DNA of 64,000 nucleotides. It comes from an uncultured Pontibacter sp. GTDB lineage: Bacteria > Bacteroidota > Bacteroidia > Cytophagales > Hymenobacteraceae. The notes beneath the pieces were generated by a model. It was not told the DNA's origin, searched no databases, and saw nothing but the letters and a program-made list of their open reading frames with translations. How positions within the stretch are numbered: position 1 is the stretch's first letter; each line of letters starts with the position of its first letter. The DNA is taken from contig NZ_CANLZM010000009.1 of assembly GCF_947495565.1 (NCBI RefSeq), positions 62,001 through 126,000 of the forward strand. The letters run 5' to 3'. This document shows positions 15,828 through 24,887 of the stretch, piece after piece. The position numbers were made by a program, and so were the translations under genes.

Positions 15828-17381
15828 ATGAGTAAAAATTTAGCCTCTAAAGCTGTCAGCGGCCTAAAGTGGGGATCGGCCTCCACCATAGCCAACGCAG
15901 TGATGCAGATTGGCTATACTTCGGCCATGGCCCGGCTGTTGGCCCCGGAAGCTTTTGGTTTGGTGGCTATTTCCAGCGTTATACTTCGCTTTGGCAGTTA
16001 CTTTGCTCACCTGGGCCTGTCGCAGGCTATTATTCAGAAAGAGGAGCTAACAGAAGATAACATCCGGGCTGCCTTTACCTCTTCTGCACTTTTGGGCATA
16101 GCCTTTACTTTGCTCATCTGGTTTCTGGCTCCTTTTGCCACTATGTTTTTTGACAACGCCACCACAGCGAGCGAGCAAGTAACACCAATCGTACGCGTAA
16201 TGGCCCTTTCTCTGCTGATTGGCGGCTTATCGTCTACTGCTTTTAGTTTAGCAGAACGCAACATGCGCTTTAAGGAGCTGAGTATAGTTGAAACGCTCTC
16301 GTATGTGATTTCATACTTGGGTGTTGGCGTGGTTTGCGCTTATCTTGGCTTTGGCGTCTGGAGTCTTGTGTTTGCCACACTTACCCAGGCAGGTCTTGTG
16401 GCGTTGGGGGCATACGTCATTATAAGGCATAACGTGGTTCCGCTGTTCAAATGGGAGTCTTATAAACCGCTGTTTAACTATGGCAGCAAAATGTCTGTCA
16501 TCAGTTTTCTGGAGTTTTTGAGCCAGGATATGGCAACCATACTTATAGGAAAAACTTTGGGGCCTTATAAACTGGGTATCTATGACCGGGCGCACCGCCT
16601 GGTTAACCTCCCGATGTACATGCTTACCCGCACCATCAGCCGCGTCATATTTCCGTCATTCAGCAAATTGCAGGCAGAAACCAGCAAACTGGCAAGCGCT
16701 TATATTTCCAGCACCACGCTTTTAGCGGCTATTATCATACCCACCTGCCTTGGCCTTATGGTGGCAGCGCCCGAAGTAGTATACCTTCTGCTAGGCGATA
16801 AGTGGGGTGAGTCCATACCTGTGCTGCAGGTGCTGTGCCTGGCTATCCCTTTAAGCTTTATCACCATGTTCGCTGGGATTGTGTGCGATGCCAAAGCCGT
16901 GCTAAACATAAAGATCGTGCTTACGCTGGTATTTATAGGTGTAATTGCCGCGTTCTTTTTTATGCTGAGGCAGTATGGTCTCATCGGTTTTGCCTTCGCG
17001 ATATTGGCAGGTGAGGTGGTTCGCATCCTCTTTTACCAGGCAGTGCTGAACCGCATACTTAAGCTTCCGTATCTGGAGCAGCTGCAGGTTTATGTGCCCG
17101 GATTGGTAAACGGTGTGCTAATAGCTGCTATAATTTATGCCTTGAGCAGTGTGTTGCGCAGCCTCGAACTGCCACATGTGCTTGTGCTGGCCTGCCAGAT
17201 AGCTACAGGGGCAGTTCTGTTTATCATCCTGACCCTGTTCTTCCCGCACAACACGCTCAAGATGCAAATCAACAAGCTGCTATTAAAGTTTGGAGTAAAT
17301 GAAAATTCGACAAGTTATTACGGCAAGATCATATCAAAGTACAGAAAAACCGTAATCAACAGTACTGAAGGAATAAATTGA
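15828..17381 (+). CDS. Wzx/TuaB-type polysaccharide flippase (MOP family)
   Basis: A 517-residue protein with about 12-14 hydrophobic segments. The start SKAVSGLKWGSASTIANAVMQIGYTSAMARLLAPEAFGLVAI is typical of the WzxC/TuaB branch of the MOP exporters. The middle carries IGKTLGPYKLGIYDRAHRLVN, also characteristic. It would flip lipid-linked repeat units across the inner membrane for the Wza/Wzc system. The C-terminal tail after the last helix is basic and cytoplasmic. The next gene starts 9 nt after its stop. Confidence 0.9.
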   Translation: MSKNLASKAVSGLKWGSASTIANAVMQIGYTSAMARLLAPEAFGLVAISSVILRFGSYFAHLGLSQAIIQKEELTEDNIRAAFTSSALLGIAFTLLIWFLAPFATMFFDNATTASEQVTPIVRVMALSLLIGGLSSTAFSLAERNMRFKELSIVETLSYVISYLGVGVVCAYLGFGVWSLVFATLTQAGLVALGAYVIIRHNVVPLFKWESYKPLFNYGSKMSVISFLEFLSQDMATILIGKTLGPYKLGIYDRAHRLVNLPMYMLTRTISRVIFPSFSKLQAETSKLASAYISSTTLLAAIIIPTCLGLMVAAPEVVYLLLGDKWGESIPVLQVLCLAIPLSFITMFAGIVCDAKAVLNIKIVLTLVFIGVIAAFFFMLRQYGLIGFAFAILAGEVVRILFYQAVLNRILKLPYLEQLQVYVPGLVNGVLIAAIIYALSSVLRSLELPHVLVLACQIATGAVLFIILTLFFPHNTLKMQINKLLLKFGVNENSTSYYGKIISKYRKTVINSTEGIN

Positions 17382-17390
17382 AATACAGTT

Positions 17391-18596
17391 ATGGTTATAG
17401 GAGTATCCGGGCCGGTAGACATCAAGCTCTTGGAATGTGATTTTGGGGACACGGCTATACCTGGCACAAATACATTTCCGTTAATATCGCACTTTATTAA
17501 TGCGCTTATCAAGCGCGGCCACCACGTTATTGCTTACACCAACTCCGGCGACATTTCAGAACCAACCGTATTGTACAGCAAACAGGTTACCGTGTGCATA
17601 GGCTGCACAAAGCCACAGCCTGGCAGAAGGATGTTCAATTTTGAGAGAGAACAGCTGAAAGCCCTGATGCTGCAGCATCCCTCCGACATCATCTATGCCT
17701 TCTGGACGTATGAGTATGCCTGGGCCGCACTGGACAGCGGTATCCCAACTGTGGTAAGCATCCATGATATCGCCTGGAAAATTCTACTGAAGCAGCCGGA
17801 TATGTTCAGGCTGGTGCGTTTCATCATGAACACTATCGTAATCTTTAGAGCCAAATGGTTGGTAGCTAACTCAACTTATACTTACTCTCAGCTATCAGCC
17901 CGCAATAAACGAAAGGCAACTGTAATCAATAACTTTTACACGCCATACCTGGACGAGCTTACACCTAGCGGCATTGTAAAAGGCAATTATATTATTTCTG
18001 TTGTGATGGGCTTCACTAAACGTAAGGGTGTTCCGAGAGCGCTTCATGCGTTTGCCAAGCTCAAAAAGCAATTCCCGGCACTGGAGTATCACCTGATTGG
18101 GGCCGATATGGAGCCCGGAGGAGCAGCTCAGCAATATGCACGGCAGCATAACCTGGAAGACGGTGTGCAGTTTCTGGGGCCACTCTCGCACCAGGAGCTA
18201 ACACAACGTGTAGCCGCAGCCAAGGCCCTCCTGCACCCATCAGAGGAGGAGTCGTTTGGAATGGCTGTGCTAGAGTCCATGATTGCGGGTACGCCAGTGG
18301 TAGGCGGCCAGCGCAGCGGCTTTGTACCCTACCTCCTTGACCAAGGCAACGCCGGCGTACTATGCGACATATACTCTGACGAAGAAATGGCCGCAGCCGT
18401 AGGACGCCTTCTAACAGATGATGCTTATGCGCAGCAGGTAGCGTCTAAGGCTTACTCGTTTGCGAAGGCTAACTTTTCTGAAGAAGTCGTGACGGCGCAG
18501 CACCTGCAACTGTATACTTCCATACTTAATATGGGTAACACCCAGCGGCCGGTTTCAGTACAAGAAAAGGCAGCCACCTCTCTTCTTAATAATTGA
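17391..18596 (+). CDS. Glycosyltransferase family 4
   Basis: A 401-residue cytoplasmic GT-B glycosyltransferase. The N-terminal half carries an acceptor-binding fold and the C-terminal half the donor site, with HPSEEESFGMAVLESMIAGTPVVGG containing the E-x7-E motif. It would add one sugar to the lipid-linked EPS unit. Donor and linkage cannot be told. A TIHDIAW-like segment (SIHDIAWKILLKQP) lies near residue 125. Second-position context between flippase and polymerase supports a role in EPS unit assembly. Confidence 0.88.
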   Translation: MVIGVSGPVDIKLLECDFGDTAIPGTNTFPLISHFINALIKRGHHVIAYTNSGDISEPTVLYSKQVTVCIGCTKPQPGRRMFNFEREQLKALMLQHPSDIIYAFWTYEYAWAALDSGIPTVVSIHDIAWKILLKQPDMFRLVRFIMNTIVIFRAKWLVANSTYTYSQLSARNKRKATVINNFYTPYLDELTPSGIVKGNYIISVVMGFTKRKGVPRALHAFAKLKKQFPALEYHLIGADMEPGGAAQQYARQHNLEDGVQFLGPLSHQELTQRVAAAKALLHPSEEESFGMAVLESMIAGTPVVGGQRSGFVPYLLDQGNAGVLCDIYSDEEMAAAVGRLLTDDAYAQQVASKAYSFAKANFSEEVVTAQHLQLYTSILNMGNTQRPVSVQEKAATSLLNN

Positions 18597-18615
18597 TATT
18601 AGCATCATCAGCACC

Positions 18616-19932
18616 ATGAAGTTAAACTACAGCGTTATTTTTGCCTTCCCGCTCATGTTGATCATGTTCCTTGATCCTATGTATTTGGAGCTGCTGTCTG
18701 GCAACAACGAGGCTACACTGGGCTCCATACTTAGCATAATGGTTAAGCTGAACGCTGGAATAGCATTTTTATACAGCGCCTACCGCTTTCAGAGTATGTC
18801 GCCGTTTATGCGCTTCGTTTTTGTGCTTGTTACGCTATATGTGTTTGGCATGTCGATGGAGTCATACTATAAGTATAACAGCTTCTTTGTTTACCCGCAC
18901 GTATTCCTGCGGCTGCTGCTGTTCTACTTTGTGTTCTTCATTTATACTTTCTACAAGAACAACGATTACCTGCGCCTAAACCACATCATCAACTTTATAC
19001 TCATCGGCTTTGTGCTCAACGTAGTACTTATCCACCCAGAGGCGCTCAGCATATCTTCTTTCACAAACCATGAGAGAGGTGTAAACGCCACCACCATGTA
19101 TATGCTGGTTATTCCGTTCCTGTACTTTGCCAGCAAGTATTTGTTTGAAGGAGGCATGTACAACCTGATCATGAGCTTTGTGGTGGTGCTGGCCATCATC
19201 TTCTTTCAGCACAGAACGGTATGGGTATGTATGATAGGTGTTATGGCGGTTTATGTTTACCTAGTTAAGTTTAAGGCCGATAAGTCAGTAAACTTTGGAA
19301 AGCTGTTGCCGATAGCCTTTGTTCTTGTTGTGCTGGGCATTGTAAGCAGCGCCTTCCTGTTCTCGGTGCACCCTGAAATCATTCTGAAAATCCAGGAAAA
19401 CTTCTCTGATATTGAGAACGCCAGCGAGCAAGGCACCGGCGGGTGGCGCTACAACCAGTTTCTGTCTTACCTGCCTTTTATACAGGATAACTTTTTGATG
19501 GGCATGCGCCTGGAAGGTTTTGAGCTGCCAATTCAGTTTTACCGCGACGACCTGGACGCGCCTGTGTTTGAAGACGGCAACGGGCACCACTTCCATAGTT
19601 TTTATGTGGATGTGCTGTTTTACATTGGCATGGTGGGCATGACGCTGTTTTTGCTGATGTACTTTTTTGCTATCAAGAAAGGCTTTACAGGAAAGCGCCT
19701 GAACGAAAAGCAGATCGTGATTTTTGCCTTTATCTGCAGCGGCTTGGTTTACGGCATCTCCTATATCCTGCCATACTTTTTCTACGCCTTTCTGGGCTTA
19801 GCCATCGCCTACCTGGAGCAAGACACGCAACAGTACAGCTTTTTGAGCGATTTTGGCCAGCGCCGCAGAGAAAAAATCAAGAAACTCCGGCTACAGAAAA
19901 TTACTAGCCAGCCGGCAGCAACCTCCTACTAA
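18616..19932 (+). CDS. O-antigen ligase / Wzy-like polymerase
   Basis: A 438-residue membrane protein with about 10-11 hydrophobic segments and one larger external loop (about residues 240-330, ENFSDIENASEQGTGGWRYNQ) of the kind found in Wzy/WaaL proteins. The GTGGWRYNQ segment and HHFHS motif lie in the loop region that carries catalytic residues in this family. In this operon it most likely polymerises the repeat units delivered by the flippase. These proteins vary greatly in sequence, so polymerase versus ligase cannot be separated here. Confidence 0.82.
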   Translation: MKLNYSVIFAFPLMLIMFLDPMYLELLSGNNEATLGSILSIMVKLNAGIAFLYSAYRFQSMSPFMRFVFVLVTLYVFGMSMESYYKYNSFFVYPHVFLRLLLFYFVFFIYTFYKNNDYLRLNHIINFILIGFVLNVVLIHPEALSISSFTNHERGVNATTMYMLVIPFLYFASKYLFEGGMYNLIMSFVVVLAIIFFQHRTVWVCMIGVMAVYVYLVKFKADKSVNFGKLLPIAFVLVVLGIVSSAFLFSVHPEIILKIQENFSDIENASEQGTGGWRYNQFLSYLPFIQDNFLMGMRLEGFELPIQFYRDDLDAPVFEDGNGHHFHSFYVDVLFYIGMVGMTLFLLMYFFAIKKGFTGKRLNEKQIVIFAFICSGLVYGISYILPYFFYAFLGLAIAYLEQDTQQYSFLSDFGQRRREKIKKLRLQKITSQPAATSY

Positions 19933-19973
19933 GAATAGGAGTACAAGTATATACCAAAACCCTTATCACTTGT

Positions 19974-20909
19974 ATGAGTACCTCTATACCGCAAGAACAG
20001 TTAGACACTCCGGTGTTGCTAATTATATTTAACCGCGCCCATACCACCCAGAAAGTATTTGACCGCATCCGGCAGGTTAGGCCTAAAAAGCTGTACGTAG
20101 CCGCCGACGGGCCACGCCCGCATGTAACTACCGATACCGACCGCTGCGCCGAGACCCGCCGCATTGTGGAGCAGGTGGATTGGGAGTGCGAAGTAAAAAC
20201 TCTTTTTCAGGAACAGAATCTGGGCTGCGGCGTTGCTCCCTCCCGCTCTATTTCCTGGCTTTTTGAAAACGAGGAGTATGGCATTATACTGGAGGATGAC
20301 TGCATTCCGTCCAAAAGCTTTTTCTGGTTCTGCCAGGAGATGCTGGAGAAGTATAAAAACGATACCCGCGTCATGCACATCAGCGGCAACAACTACCTCG
20401 ATGGCTGGCGCCGTGACTCTGACTACTCCTATTATTTTTCTGACAAAGTAAATAGCTGGGGCTGGGCCACCTGGCGCCGCGCCTGGCAGCTCTACGACTT
20501 TCACCTTGGCAACTACCCGGAGCTAAAGAACAAAGGCTACCTCAACGGCATCTTCTTAAATAAACTGGAGGAGAAGTATAGGCTAAGCAAGCTGGAGGAA
20601 ACCTTTATTAACATTCAGAAAGGCGATGTGTGGGACTACCAGTGGGAGTTTACCGTATACAGCAACTCCGGGCTTTGCATTGTGCCGGAAGTAAACCTGG
20701 TCCGGAACATTGGCTTCGGCGAGGATGCCACCCATACCTTTAACCTGCACGATAAAAAGGCAAAGGTGCAGGAGGAGGAAATAGCGTTTCCGCTACGGCA
20801 CCCTAAGTTCGTAATTCGTGACAAAGAATCGGACCGCCGCAACTTTAATAAAATGATGCGCGATAAAGCAAGCGCAAAACTCAAAGCCCTATTCAGCTTT
20901 AGTCTTTAA
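19974..20909 (+). CDS. GT2-like nucleotide-diphospho-sugar transferase
   Basis: A 311-residue cytoplasmic protein of GT-A fold. It starts with LDTPVLLIIFNRAHTTQKVFDRI and has a DG after the first strands (AADGPRP), EYGIILEDDCIPS as the metal-binding DxD-like motif near residue 105, and NSWGWATWRRAW further on. This matches the group often annotated as glycosyltransferase or hemolysin-like in polysaccharide clusters. It probably transfers a sugar during EPS assembly. Donor unknown. The next gene begins 7 nt later. Confidence 0.8.
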   Translation: MSTSIPQEQLDTPVLLIIFNRAHTTQKVFDRIRQVRPKKLYVAADGPRPHVTTDTDRCAETRRIVEQVDWECEVKTLFQEQNLGCGVAPSRSISWLFENEEYGIILEDDCIPSKSFFWFCQEMLEKYKNDTRVMHISGNNYLDGWRRDSDYSYYFSDKVNSWGWATWRRAWQLYDFHLGNYPELKNKGYLNGIFLNKLEEKYRLSKLEETFINIQKGDVWDYQWEFTVYSNSGLCIVPEVNLVRNIGFGEDATHTFNLHDKKAKVQEEEIAFPLRHPKFVIRDKESDRRNFNKMMRDKASAKLKALFSFSL

Positions 20910-20916
20910 CTAGCTT

Positions 20917-22164
20917 ATGAAACTACTTTTATCTGCATACGCCTGTGAACCTAACCGCGGCACAGAATTAGGCAACGGCTGGAACTGGGCACTTAACACT
21001 GCCCGGCTTGGCCACGACGTATGGTGCCTGACCACGGTAGAAGGAAGGGAAAGCATCGAAAAAGAAGTTAAAAGATTAGCTCTACCGAACCTGCACATCG
21101 TTTTTGTGGAGCTGCCGGCCTTAGTCGACAAACTGTTTGACTATCACCTGGGGTTTTACCCGCACTACATGTATTGGCAGCACCGCGCCTACCAGAAGGC
21201 CAAAGAACTTAATAAAGAGATTGATTTCGACCTGGTGCACCACGTAACCATCGGAAGCCTGCAGATGGGCACAGCACTTTGGAAGCTAAACAAGCCGCTC
21301 ATTTTCGGGCCGACTGGCGGTGGGCAGGAAGCTCCGCGGGCACTAAATAAATACTTCTACCGCTGGTGGAAGATGGAAACCATGCGCAAGGTTATCAGCG
21401 AACTATTGCTGTCCCTGAACCCCAATGCCCGCAAAGCCATGCAACATGCCTCGCTGGTGCTCACCACCAACCAAGACACGTATGACATGGCCCAGCGCAT
21501 TGGCGCCCTCAACCCAAAAATGTTTCTGGACACCAGTCTGCCCGAGGATTTTTACCCCGAGGCTTACCCGGAGCGGCTACCAGACCACACGCTGAAGATT
21601 CTTTGGGTAGGTAGGCTGTTTGCTCGAAAAGGACTGCCACTGGTGCTGGAGGCTCTCAGCAAAGTACGCCCAGATGTAAAGTTTGAGCTCACTATACTTG
21701 GAGATGGCCCCATGCATGATTTTGTACCAGGCTGGATAGAAGAATTTAAACTGCACGGCAAAGTGAACTGGAAAGGCCAGGTGCCGTGGGACGAGGTGAA
21801 ACGCGCTTATACCAACAATGACCTGTTCCTGTTTTGCAGCCTACGCGACTCCAGTGCAGCTCAGTTTTTGGAGGCGATGGCCTACGGGCTTCCGATTATT
21901 ACGCTAGACCTGCACGGCGCTCGCAACCTAGTGCCAGACGACGCAGGTATAAAAGTACCGGTAAGCACAGCCAACGAAACTGTGAAAGCCATTGCCGCTG
22001 CCGTAGAGAAATTACATGACCAGCCCCTGCTGCGCCGCCAGATGGGCACTAACGGTTATAAATTCTCAAAATCCCAAACATGGACGGTTAAGACACAACA
22101 CATTAACGACTTTTACAGTAAGTATACCCAGGCCAAGCCTGCCGAACTAACTGTTCAACATTAG
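20917..22164 (+). CDS. Glycosyltransferase family 4
   Basis: A 415-residue GT-B enzyme. It starts MKLLLSAYACEPNRGTELGNGWNWA, a form common in GT4 proteins of EPS loci. The donor half has LKILWVGRLFARKGLPLVLEAL and the E-x7-type segment SSAAQFLEAMAYGLPIITLD. It should add a sugar to the growing repeat unit on the cytoplasmic side. It is tightly packed between two other transferase genes on the same strand. Confidence 0.88.
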   Translation: MKLLLSAYACEPNRGTELGNGWNWALNTARLGHDVWCLTTVEGRESIEKEVKRLALPNLHIVFVELPALVDKLFDYHLGFYPHYMYWQHRAYQKAKELNKEIDFDLVHHVTIGSLQMGTALWKLNKPLIFGPTGGGQEAPRALNKYFYRWWKMETMRKVISELLLSLNPNARKAMQHASLVLTTNQDTYDMAQRIGALNPKMFLDTSLPEDFYPEAYPERLPDHTLKILWVGRLFARKGLPLVLEALSKVRPDVKFELTILGDGPMHDFVPGWIEEFKLHGKVNWKGQVPWDEVKRAYTNNDLFLFCSLRDSSAAQFLEAMAYGLPIITLDLHGARNLVPDDAGIKVPVSTANETVKAIAAAVEKLHDQPLLRRQMGTNGYKFSKSQTWTVKTQHINDFYSKYTQAKPAELTVQH

Positions 22165-22183
22165 AATTAGCCCTTACAACAAG

Positions 22184-23023
22184 ATGTTATACATAGTTAT
22201 CCCTGTATTCAACAGGAAGAATTTCACCAAAGAGTGCCTGCTCTCACTGAAGCGCGGCACCAACCAGAACTATAAAATAATTGTAGTGGACGATGGCTCC
22301 ACTGACGGCACTGCCGACATGCTACGCGAAGAATTTCCGGAAGTAGAGGTTCTCTTCGGAGACGGAAACCTTTTCTGGACAGCCAGTGTGAATATGGGCA
22401 TCAAGCACGCCCTGCAGCTCGGTGCCGATTATATCATGACACTCAATAACGACCTGGAAGTAGCCGAGGATTACGTCGAAAACACCTATAAGTCGATGGC
22501 ACAGAAGCCAAACGCTGTAATTGGTGCGCTGGAGATGGATGCCGGTACCCGTGAGCCCGCTTTCGGAGGCGAGATTGTTGATTTTAAGCTGAACAAAGTA
22601 AGGCACCTGTTACAGGAGCTGCCTAAAGAGCAGCAGGTAGGCCTGCATAAGGTATCGCAGTTGCCTGGCCGTGGTTTGCTAATACCCCGCGCCGTGTTCG
22701 AAAAAATCGGCCTACTGGACCAGGATCGTTTTCCGCACTACGTAGCCGATTACGACTTTACCCACACTGCCCTGCGCAACGGGTTTGAGCTGTACGTGAA
22801 CTACGACGCCAAACTTTATACTTACCCCGAGGAGAGCGGTGAGCGTAAAAACCGCCAAAGCAAATCGATCAACAACTTTTACAAGCACCTGTTCGACATA
22901 AAAGGCGGCGGCAACTTACGCGATTTCACACGCTTTACTTTAAAGAACTGTCCTCCACCGTATATTCCATACTATTTGGCAAATGGCTACGCCCGCCGCA
23001 TTTTTGGGTATATGCTGAAATAA
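22184..23023 (+). CDS. Glycosyltransferase family 2
   Basis: A 279-residue GT-A enzyme: LYIVIPVFNRKNFTKECL at the start, VVDDGSTDGT near residue 38 for UDP-sugar or dTDP-sugar binding, and MTLNNDLEV near 88 as the metal site. The shape with GNLFWTASVNMGI resembles rhamnosyltransferase-like GT2 proteins. It has no membrane segment. Its TAA is followed directly by the ATG of the beta-helix gene (no intervening base), so the two are translationally coupled and probably act together. Confidence 0.87.
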   Translation: MLYIVIPVFNRKNFTKECLLSLKRGTNQNYKIIVVDDGSTDGTADMLREEFPEVEVLFGDGNLFWTASVNMGIKHALQLGADYIMTLNNDLEVAEDYVENTYKSMAQKPNAVIGALEMDAGTREPAFGGEIVDFKLNKVRHLLQELPKEQQVGLHKVSQLPGRGLLIPRAVFEKIGLLDQDRFPHYVADYDFTHTALRNGFELYVNYDAKLYTYPEESGERKNRQSKSINNFYKHLFDIKGGGNLRDFTRFTLKNCPPPYIPYYLANGYARRIFGYMLK

Positions 23024-24274
23024 ATGCCGCATTATATAAGTATAAAAGCCACTCTCCGCCACAGCAGCCATAGGCTGTTAATAGGCAGAGGGTGGCTTTT
23101 TGCTGTTGCTGCTGCCGTATTGCTGGTACTGGCTACGCTTAGCTTGTACCGGGTGCTGCACTTCTCTCCCAAAGCTGCTTCCACTGACTTTGATGGCCCT
23201 ATGATAATTACCGAAGGCGGCACCTACAGCGGCAACTGGGAATCCAAGGACTCTGATGTAGCTGCTGTGGAAATCCGAACGCAGGAGCCTGTGGTCATAG
23301 AGAATTCTCAAATACGCGGTGCCGGTTTCCTGATTCTCAGCCAGGGGCACCATGCAGATGTCACTGTTCGCAACACTGCTGGGTATGGCCTTCCGCCTAC
23401 TTCTTACAGCAACTACGCCAAGCCACGACGTTTCTTAGCCGTAGATGTGTTCCGTAATGTGGTAGTGGAGAACTGTTATATGGAGCAAACTGCTGGCATT
23501 TACCTGGGTGTAAAGTATACGGGAGACAGCAGCCCGGGCCAAAGTATAAAGATCCGGTTTAACAAAGCCCGAAACATTAACGGCAAAGTATACCAGGGTA
23601 AAGAGGTGGCTCAGTTCGTTCAGTTCAACTTCCGGGGCGAGGTGCCTCATGCTGAAATAGCCTGGAATGAGGTCATCAATGAACCGGGGGCCTCTGCAGT
23701 GGAGGATAACATCAACATCTACAACTCCAGAGGCACGCCACAATCTCCCATCCAGATTCATAACAACTATATACAAGGAGCTTTCCCTTACCCGCTCCAC
23801 CAGCCTGAGTACTCCGGGGGCGGCATTCTTACCGACTCCCCTGGCACAGACTCACTGGAAGCCACAGCCTATGTAAAAGTGTATGAAAACCAACTTGTAG
23901 GGCTTGGCAACTATTGCCTTGGTATTGCAGGTGGTAACCACATAGAAATCCACCACAACCGGGCAGTGGTGGCAGCTGAGTTCAGCTCGGGCAAGCCATA
24001 CCATTTCTGGACTAGCGGTATCTGGGCTAAAGACTACTACAAAACAGGCAACACCTATCAGAACAGCATTCACCATAACACATTGGCTGTGCTGGGCAAA
24101 AACCGTGACTGGCGCAACGAGATATTCGACAGCACATTTGCAGCGGCTGATGAATACGCCAACCATATCCTACCCGACTCGATCACGAAAACGCTGGAAA
24201 AAGGTGAATACCAGATTTGGCGCAACAAACTACGCGAGAGCAACATCAATATCGGCCTTCTTCAGGGCTTATAA
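23024..24274 (+). CDS. Membrane-anchored right-handed beta-helix protein, paralogue of the secreted protein at 24888
   Basis: A 416-residue protein with one membrane segment at about 22-46 and no cleavage site, so the rest lies in the periplasm. From about 56 onward it aligns without major gaps with residues 37-395 of the next gene product; for example 31 of 37 positions agree from GGTYSGNWESKDSD onward. Conserved between the two are VENCYM, VEDNINI-NSRGT, HNNYI-GAFP, GIAGGN and HHNRAV, many of them Asn/His ladders typical of parallel beta-helices. Such folds include polysaccharide lyases, epimerases and hydrolases. The AlgG DPHD motif is absent. Starting directly at the end of a glycosyltransferase gene, it probably acts on the EPS in the periplasm; the reaction is unknown. 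Confidence 0.75.
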   Translation: MPHYISIKATLRHSSHRLLIGRGWLFAVAAAVLLVLATLSLYRVLHFSPKAASTDFDGPMIITEGGTYSGNWESKDSDVAAVEIRTQEPVVIENSQIRGAGFLILSQGHHADVTVRNTAGYGLPPTSYSNYAKPRRFLAVDVFRNVVVENCYMEQTAGIYLGVKYTGDSSPGQSIKIRFNKARNINGKVYQGKEVAQFVQFNFRGEVPHAEIAWNEVINEPGASAVEDNINIYNSRGTPQSPIQIHNNYIQGAFPYPLHQPEYSGGGILTDSPGTDSLEATAYVKVYENQLVGLGNYCLGIAGGNHIEIHHNRAVVAAEFSSGKPYHFWTSGIWAKDYYKTGNTYQNSIHHNTLAVLGKNRDWRNEIFDSTFAAADEYANHILPDSITKTLEKGEYQIWRNKLRESNINIGLLQGL

Positions 24275-24285
24275 CACAAGCCAAA

Positions 24286-24373
24286 TCCACAATGTGTGGA
24301 ATTGTTACCCCCTCCTATTGCCTATATAGGCACATTTAGTTTTTTCATTTTAAAAGTGTGGAATTATTCCACA
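24286..24373. promoter_or_regulatory. Paired inverted repeats sharing GTGTGGAATT
   Basis: TCCACA-ATG-TGTGGA at 24286-24300 and TGTGGAAT-T-ATTCCACA at 24357-24373 are perfect inverted repeats. Each includes GTGTGGAATT (24294-24303 and 24356-24365), 62 bp apart on the same strand. Paired operators are the simplest reading. The first could also end the EPS transcript, but no T-tract follows. Confidence 0.35.
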
Positions 24374-24659
24374 ACAGAAAAATACAATCTACACATTTTT
24401 AAAACATCAATATATTAAAATATAACCATCTACTAATGTTTATATAAGCTTTTCAATGGCTCAAAATAAGTTATTGGCTTATCAAAACGGTTAAAATCGT
24501 TGTTTTTACACTATATAGAGCAATTTTTTCAAAAAATGTCTATATGATTATTTCAAGCAATCCTCAAAATACGTAACCTTTATTAAACCAACCTACAGCA
24601 TACTTAAAAGCTGTTTTTGCAAATTTTGAAGCATATTTTGCATATAACTATTTTGTGAC

Positions 24660-24725
24660 ACATGTTATTTTTATAGTTTTTTTAAGCAACATGTATGATT
24701 TGTAAAATTTTCCCCTTTATATTTG
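24660..24725 (+). promoter_or_regulatory. Candidate promoter and inverted repeat of the T9SS beta-helix gene
   Basis: TATATTTG at 24718-24725 fits TAnnTTTG exactly; no good -33 box is at the usual spacing. Upstream, ACATGTT (24660-24666) and AACATGT (24688-24694) form an inverted repeat that could bind a regulator. Transcription from here gives a leader of about 155 nt. Confidence 0.4.
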
Positions 24726-24766
24726 CAACAGATTATATATTAAGATTTTAGCCACACAAACAACTA

Positions 24767-24837
24767 GAGAGGAAACTCTCAAAAACTGAAAAAATCTCAT
24801 TGTTGGCACATTGACCAAAGGAAGCCGAGAGATTTTT
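24767..24837 (+). promoter_or_regulatory. Structured leader with two hairpins
   Basis: The first hairpin is GAGAG-GAAA-CTCTC (24767-24780), a GNRA-type tetraloop. The second pairs AAAAATCTC (24790-24798) with GAGATTTTT (24829-24837) and ends in a T-run, like an attenuator. CCAAAGGAA occurs within the second loop and again just before the ATG at 24888, so loop and ribosome-binding region look alike. Confidence 0.35.
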
Positions 24838-24887
24838 AAAGAAAACAAAACATTAAAAAATCTAATTTCAACTTTTAGCCAAAGGAA

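Larger units (their letters stand above)
24275..24887. other. AT-rich 613-bp intergenic regulatory region
   Basis: No credible ORF. It begins with two GTGTGGAATT-containing inverted repeats, passes through about 250 bp of very AT-rich DNA, and ends with an inverted repeat, a -7 box and a structured leader for the T9SS beta-helix gene. The AAGTATA/TATACTT word is absent here. Confidence 0.6.

Noticed and set aside
23024..24274. Alginate epimerase AlgG
   Set aside because: The fold and context suggest it, but the DPHD motif and AlgG sequence blocks are absent, so only an unnamed beta-helix protein is called.
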